From: Serripes groenlandicus
Taxonomy: Eukaryota > Mollusca > Bivalvia > Cardiida > Cardiidae
Assembly (NCBI GenBank): GCA_031761405.1
Contig: JASEVX010000034.1
Location: forward strand, 744,001-808,000
DNA length: 64,000 nt
Direction of reading: 5' to 3'
Of the stretch, positions 62,669-64,000 are shown piece after piece. Each line of letters begins with the position of its first letter. Within the stretch, counting starts at the first letter, position 1. The notes under the pieces are model-generated. The model was not told the DNA's origin, ran no database searches, and worked only from the letters and a program-made list of their open reading frames with translations. A program made the translations under genes and the position numbers.

Positions 62669-64000
62669 CTACTCAAAATTGTCCATCTGTGGTTGATTAT
62701 AGCAAGCTCCGTCGCAGTTGCGGCATACTGTTGTACACTTCAGGCCCCGTTTCCTGCAGCCACATGACATACTTCTACACCCTGTTTTACATGAACATCT
62801 TATTACTTTAAGGATGTTTGCTGGAGCTGGTGCCATATCAGTTAGCTTCGGTACAAGTACACCATTTGAGAGCACCCAACCATAGTCACTGGGGTCTTCG
62901 TCTAAACCTTTCCACTGCAAAATTTGATAGTATGTTCGAAGTGAATGGTATTTTGTTGCACTTGCAGTTGGCGGTAATGTTTTCGGATAAATTGATGAAC
63001 AGTTAAGTGTTGTTTTCTCGATGAACATCCTCACCCTCAGATCATTTATTCTGTCTGTTTGTTTGTCAGTGTAGAAGAGAATCATTGCACGCTCACCATG
63101 TTGTTCAATTTCTTCTTTTGATATTTGATGCGGAAGTTTGTCAAATTGTTGAGCACATTCTTGGAATTTTATAGACTTGTTAAACAACTTCAATGCAGCT
63201 GTTTTGCCTATTCCACTTGGTTTAGATACAGCATCACACCCAAGTATTGCATGGATGAACAAAATATTTCTACACACATCATCACCTAGGTGCTCTTTAA
63301 CGTCCTTAATGTTTGTTGATTTCTTTTTTCTACCTTCACTATTGAGATGTACTGTGAAACCATGATCTTCAACGTAATGGCACAGTAACACTAACAAATC
63401 GGTGTCTTCACCAACAACAACAGTGTTTATTGACTTGGAATAGTTCACAGCTGTCATGACTATATCTAAATCTGCATCCGCCTCCGCTTTTGTGACATCT
63501 ACTCCTGCATCCTCCAGTTTCACTGCCAGCATGTCTATAAAGTTCTGCTTATTTGCGACATTCAGAAGGAAGTTCTGTTTCTTCGAGTTCATAAGTAAGT
63601 CTTCCTGTACTCTGACCTCTGCACCAACGCGTCCCCCAGTTCGTCTTTTGTGTGTGTTGTCCTTTGTTGATGGTCCAGCCTTGTAGCCGTCAAACACAAC
63701 ATGGCTGTTTGGGTAGTTATCTGTTACATACTTCACATACATTGCACACAACTCATTGTAGGTTCTGCCTCTTGGCCAATTGAGCTTTTGGATGAGCCAA
63801 CCCCCGTCAAATACAAATTTTGTTTCAAATGGGCAAAATGTACTATCATGGTTCAGTATTGATTTGGTTATGTCCTGTGCTAGTACTGATTTATTGGCTT
63901 GTCGTAGTAGTTGTGCACTTTCAAACAGTGCTGGTGGGTAGGTACACAGCTCATACGCGAAGAAATTCTGCAAGTCATCTACAGGCACAGCTCCTTGGGC
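62669..64000 (-). CDS. FEN1/XPG-like PIN nuclease core fused to a CXC (tesmin/TSO1-type) domain, 5'-partial
   Basis: A single open frame of 443 codons, open at the window edge (AQGAVPVDDLQN..) and ending TAG at 62669. Counting from Val at 63988: FVFDGGWLIQKL (D61) and VVFDGYKAGPS (D100) with KRR resemble the N-terminal acidic sites of FEN1-type nucleases. KAEADADLDIV (E169, D171, D173, D175) and VVVGEDTDLLVLL (E194, D195, D197) resemble the internal acidic motif. AILGCDAVSKPSGIGKTAAL (247-266) looks like GCD..GIG..A, the helix-3turn-helix DNA-binding motif. Residues 398-430 hold nine cysteines in CSCKTGCRSMSCGCRKRG, KCTTVCRNCDGAC order, a CXC domain that binds zinc and DNA in tesmin/TSO1 proteins. 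No intron. It could be a gene of a DNA transposon or a gene derived from one; function unknown. Confidence 0.75.
   Translation of the reverse strand, partial: AQGAVPVDDLQNFFAYELCTYPPALFESAQLLRQANKSVLAQDITKSILNHDSTFCPFETKFVFDGGWLIQKLNWPRGRTYNELCAMYVKYVTDNYPNSHVVFDGYKAGPSTKDNTHKRRTGGRVGAEVRVQEDLLMNSKKQNFLLNVANKQNFIDMLAVKLEDAGVDVTKAEADADLDIVMTAVNYSKSINTVVVGEDTDLLVLLCHYVEDHGFTVHLNSEGRKKKSTNIKDVKEHLGDDVCRNILFIHAILGCDAVSKPSGIGKTAALKLFNKSIKFQECAQQFDKLPHQISKEEIEQHGERAMILFYTDKQTDRINDLRVRMFIEKTTLNCSSIYPKTLPPTASATKYHSLRTYYQILQWKGLDEDPSDYGWVLSNGVLVPKLTDMAPAPANILKVIRCSCKTGCRSMSCGCRKRGLKCTTVCRNCDGACYNQPQMDNFE

Overview
This is eukaryotic, AT-rich, intron- and repeat-dominated DNA. The dispersed repeats suggest a bivalve mollusc: elements starting AGCTCACCTGA and ending GGCCCTCTTGTT, tandem blocks built on AAGGTCAAGGTCA, and tRNA-headed SINEs. 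That assignment rests on repeat style only.

Left part (1-39083, + strand): the last eleven exons of a NACHT-TPR gene of the nephrocystin-3/TTC41 type. All eleven junctions have usable splice sites and the phases join without conflict. They give 564 codons plus a TGA stop. The order is a post-NACHT helical region, a linker containing the conserved VPxAVWSPxYL block, then about six tetratricopeptide repeats. The 5' part, including the ATPase core, lies left of the window.

The most striking structure sits in the introns of this gene. Three of the ten exons whose upstream intron lies at least partly in the window are preceded by a minisatellite, with units of 87, 35 and 47 bp. In all three the repeated unit spans the 3' splice junction: each copy carries the intron end with its AG plus the first 10-33 bases of the exon. 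In two arrays the unit also starts with the terminal bases of a transposable element next to the array, which suggests how they arose.

The remaining intron sequence is mostly mobile DNA. It includes Helentron-like (HINE/pearl-style) elements, about twenty copies of a ~225-bp TTAA-flanked hairpin MITE, a hAT MITE with a perfect 8-bp target duplication, fold-back elements and long tandem satellites.

Middle (39084-62668): mostly repeats. It holds a broken Tigger/pogo transposase (- strand) interrupted by a tRNA-SINE with a 13-bp target duplication, one convincing FN3-like exon of a second gene (- strand, 49346-49472), a possible hydrophobic start exon (57526-57593, - strand), a ~1.3-1.6 kb dispersed duplication (44.1-45.8 and 54.4-55.7 kb) and two 5S-rRNA-derived sequences.

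Right edge (62669-64000, - strand): an intronless reading frame, open at the window end, that joins an apparent FEN1/XPG-like PIN nuclease core to a C-terminal tesmin/TSO1-type CXC cysteine domain. No operons, CRISPR arrays or bacterial signals are present.
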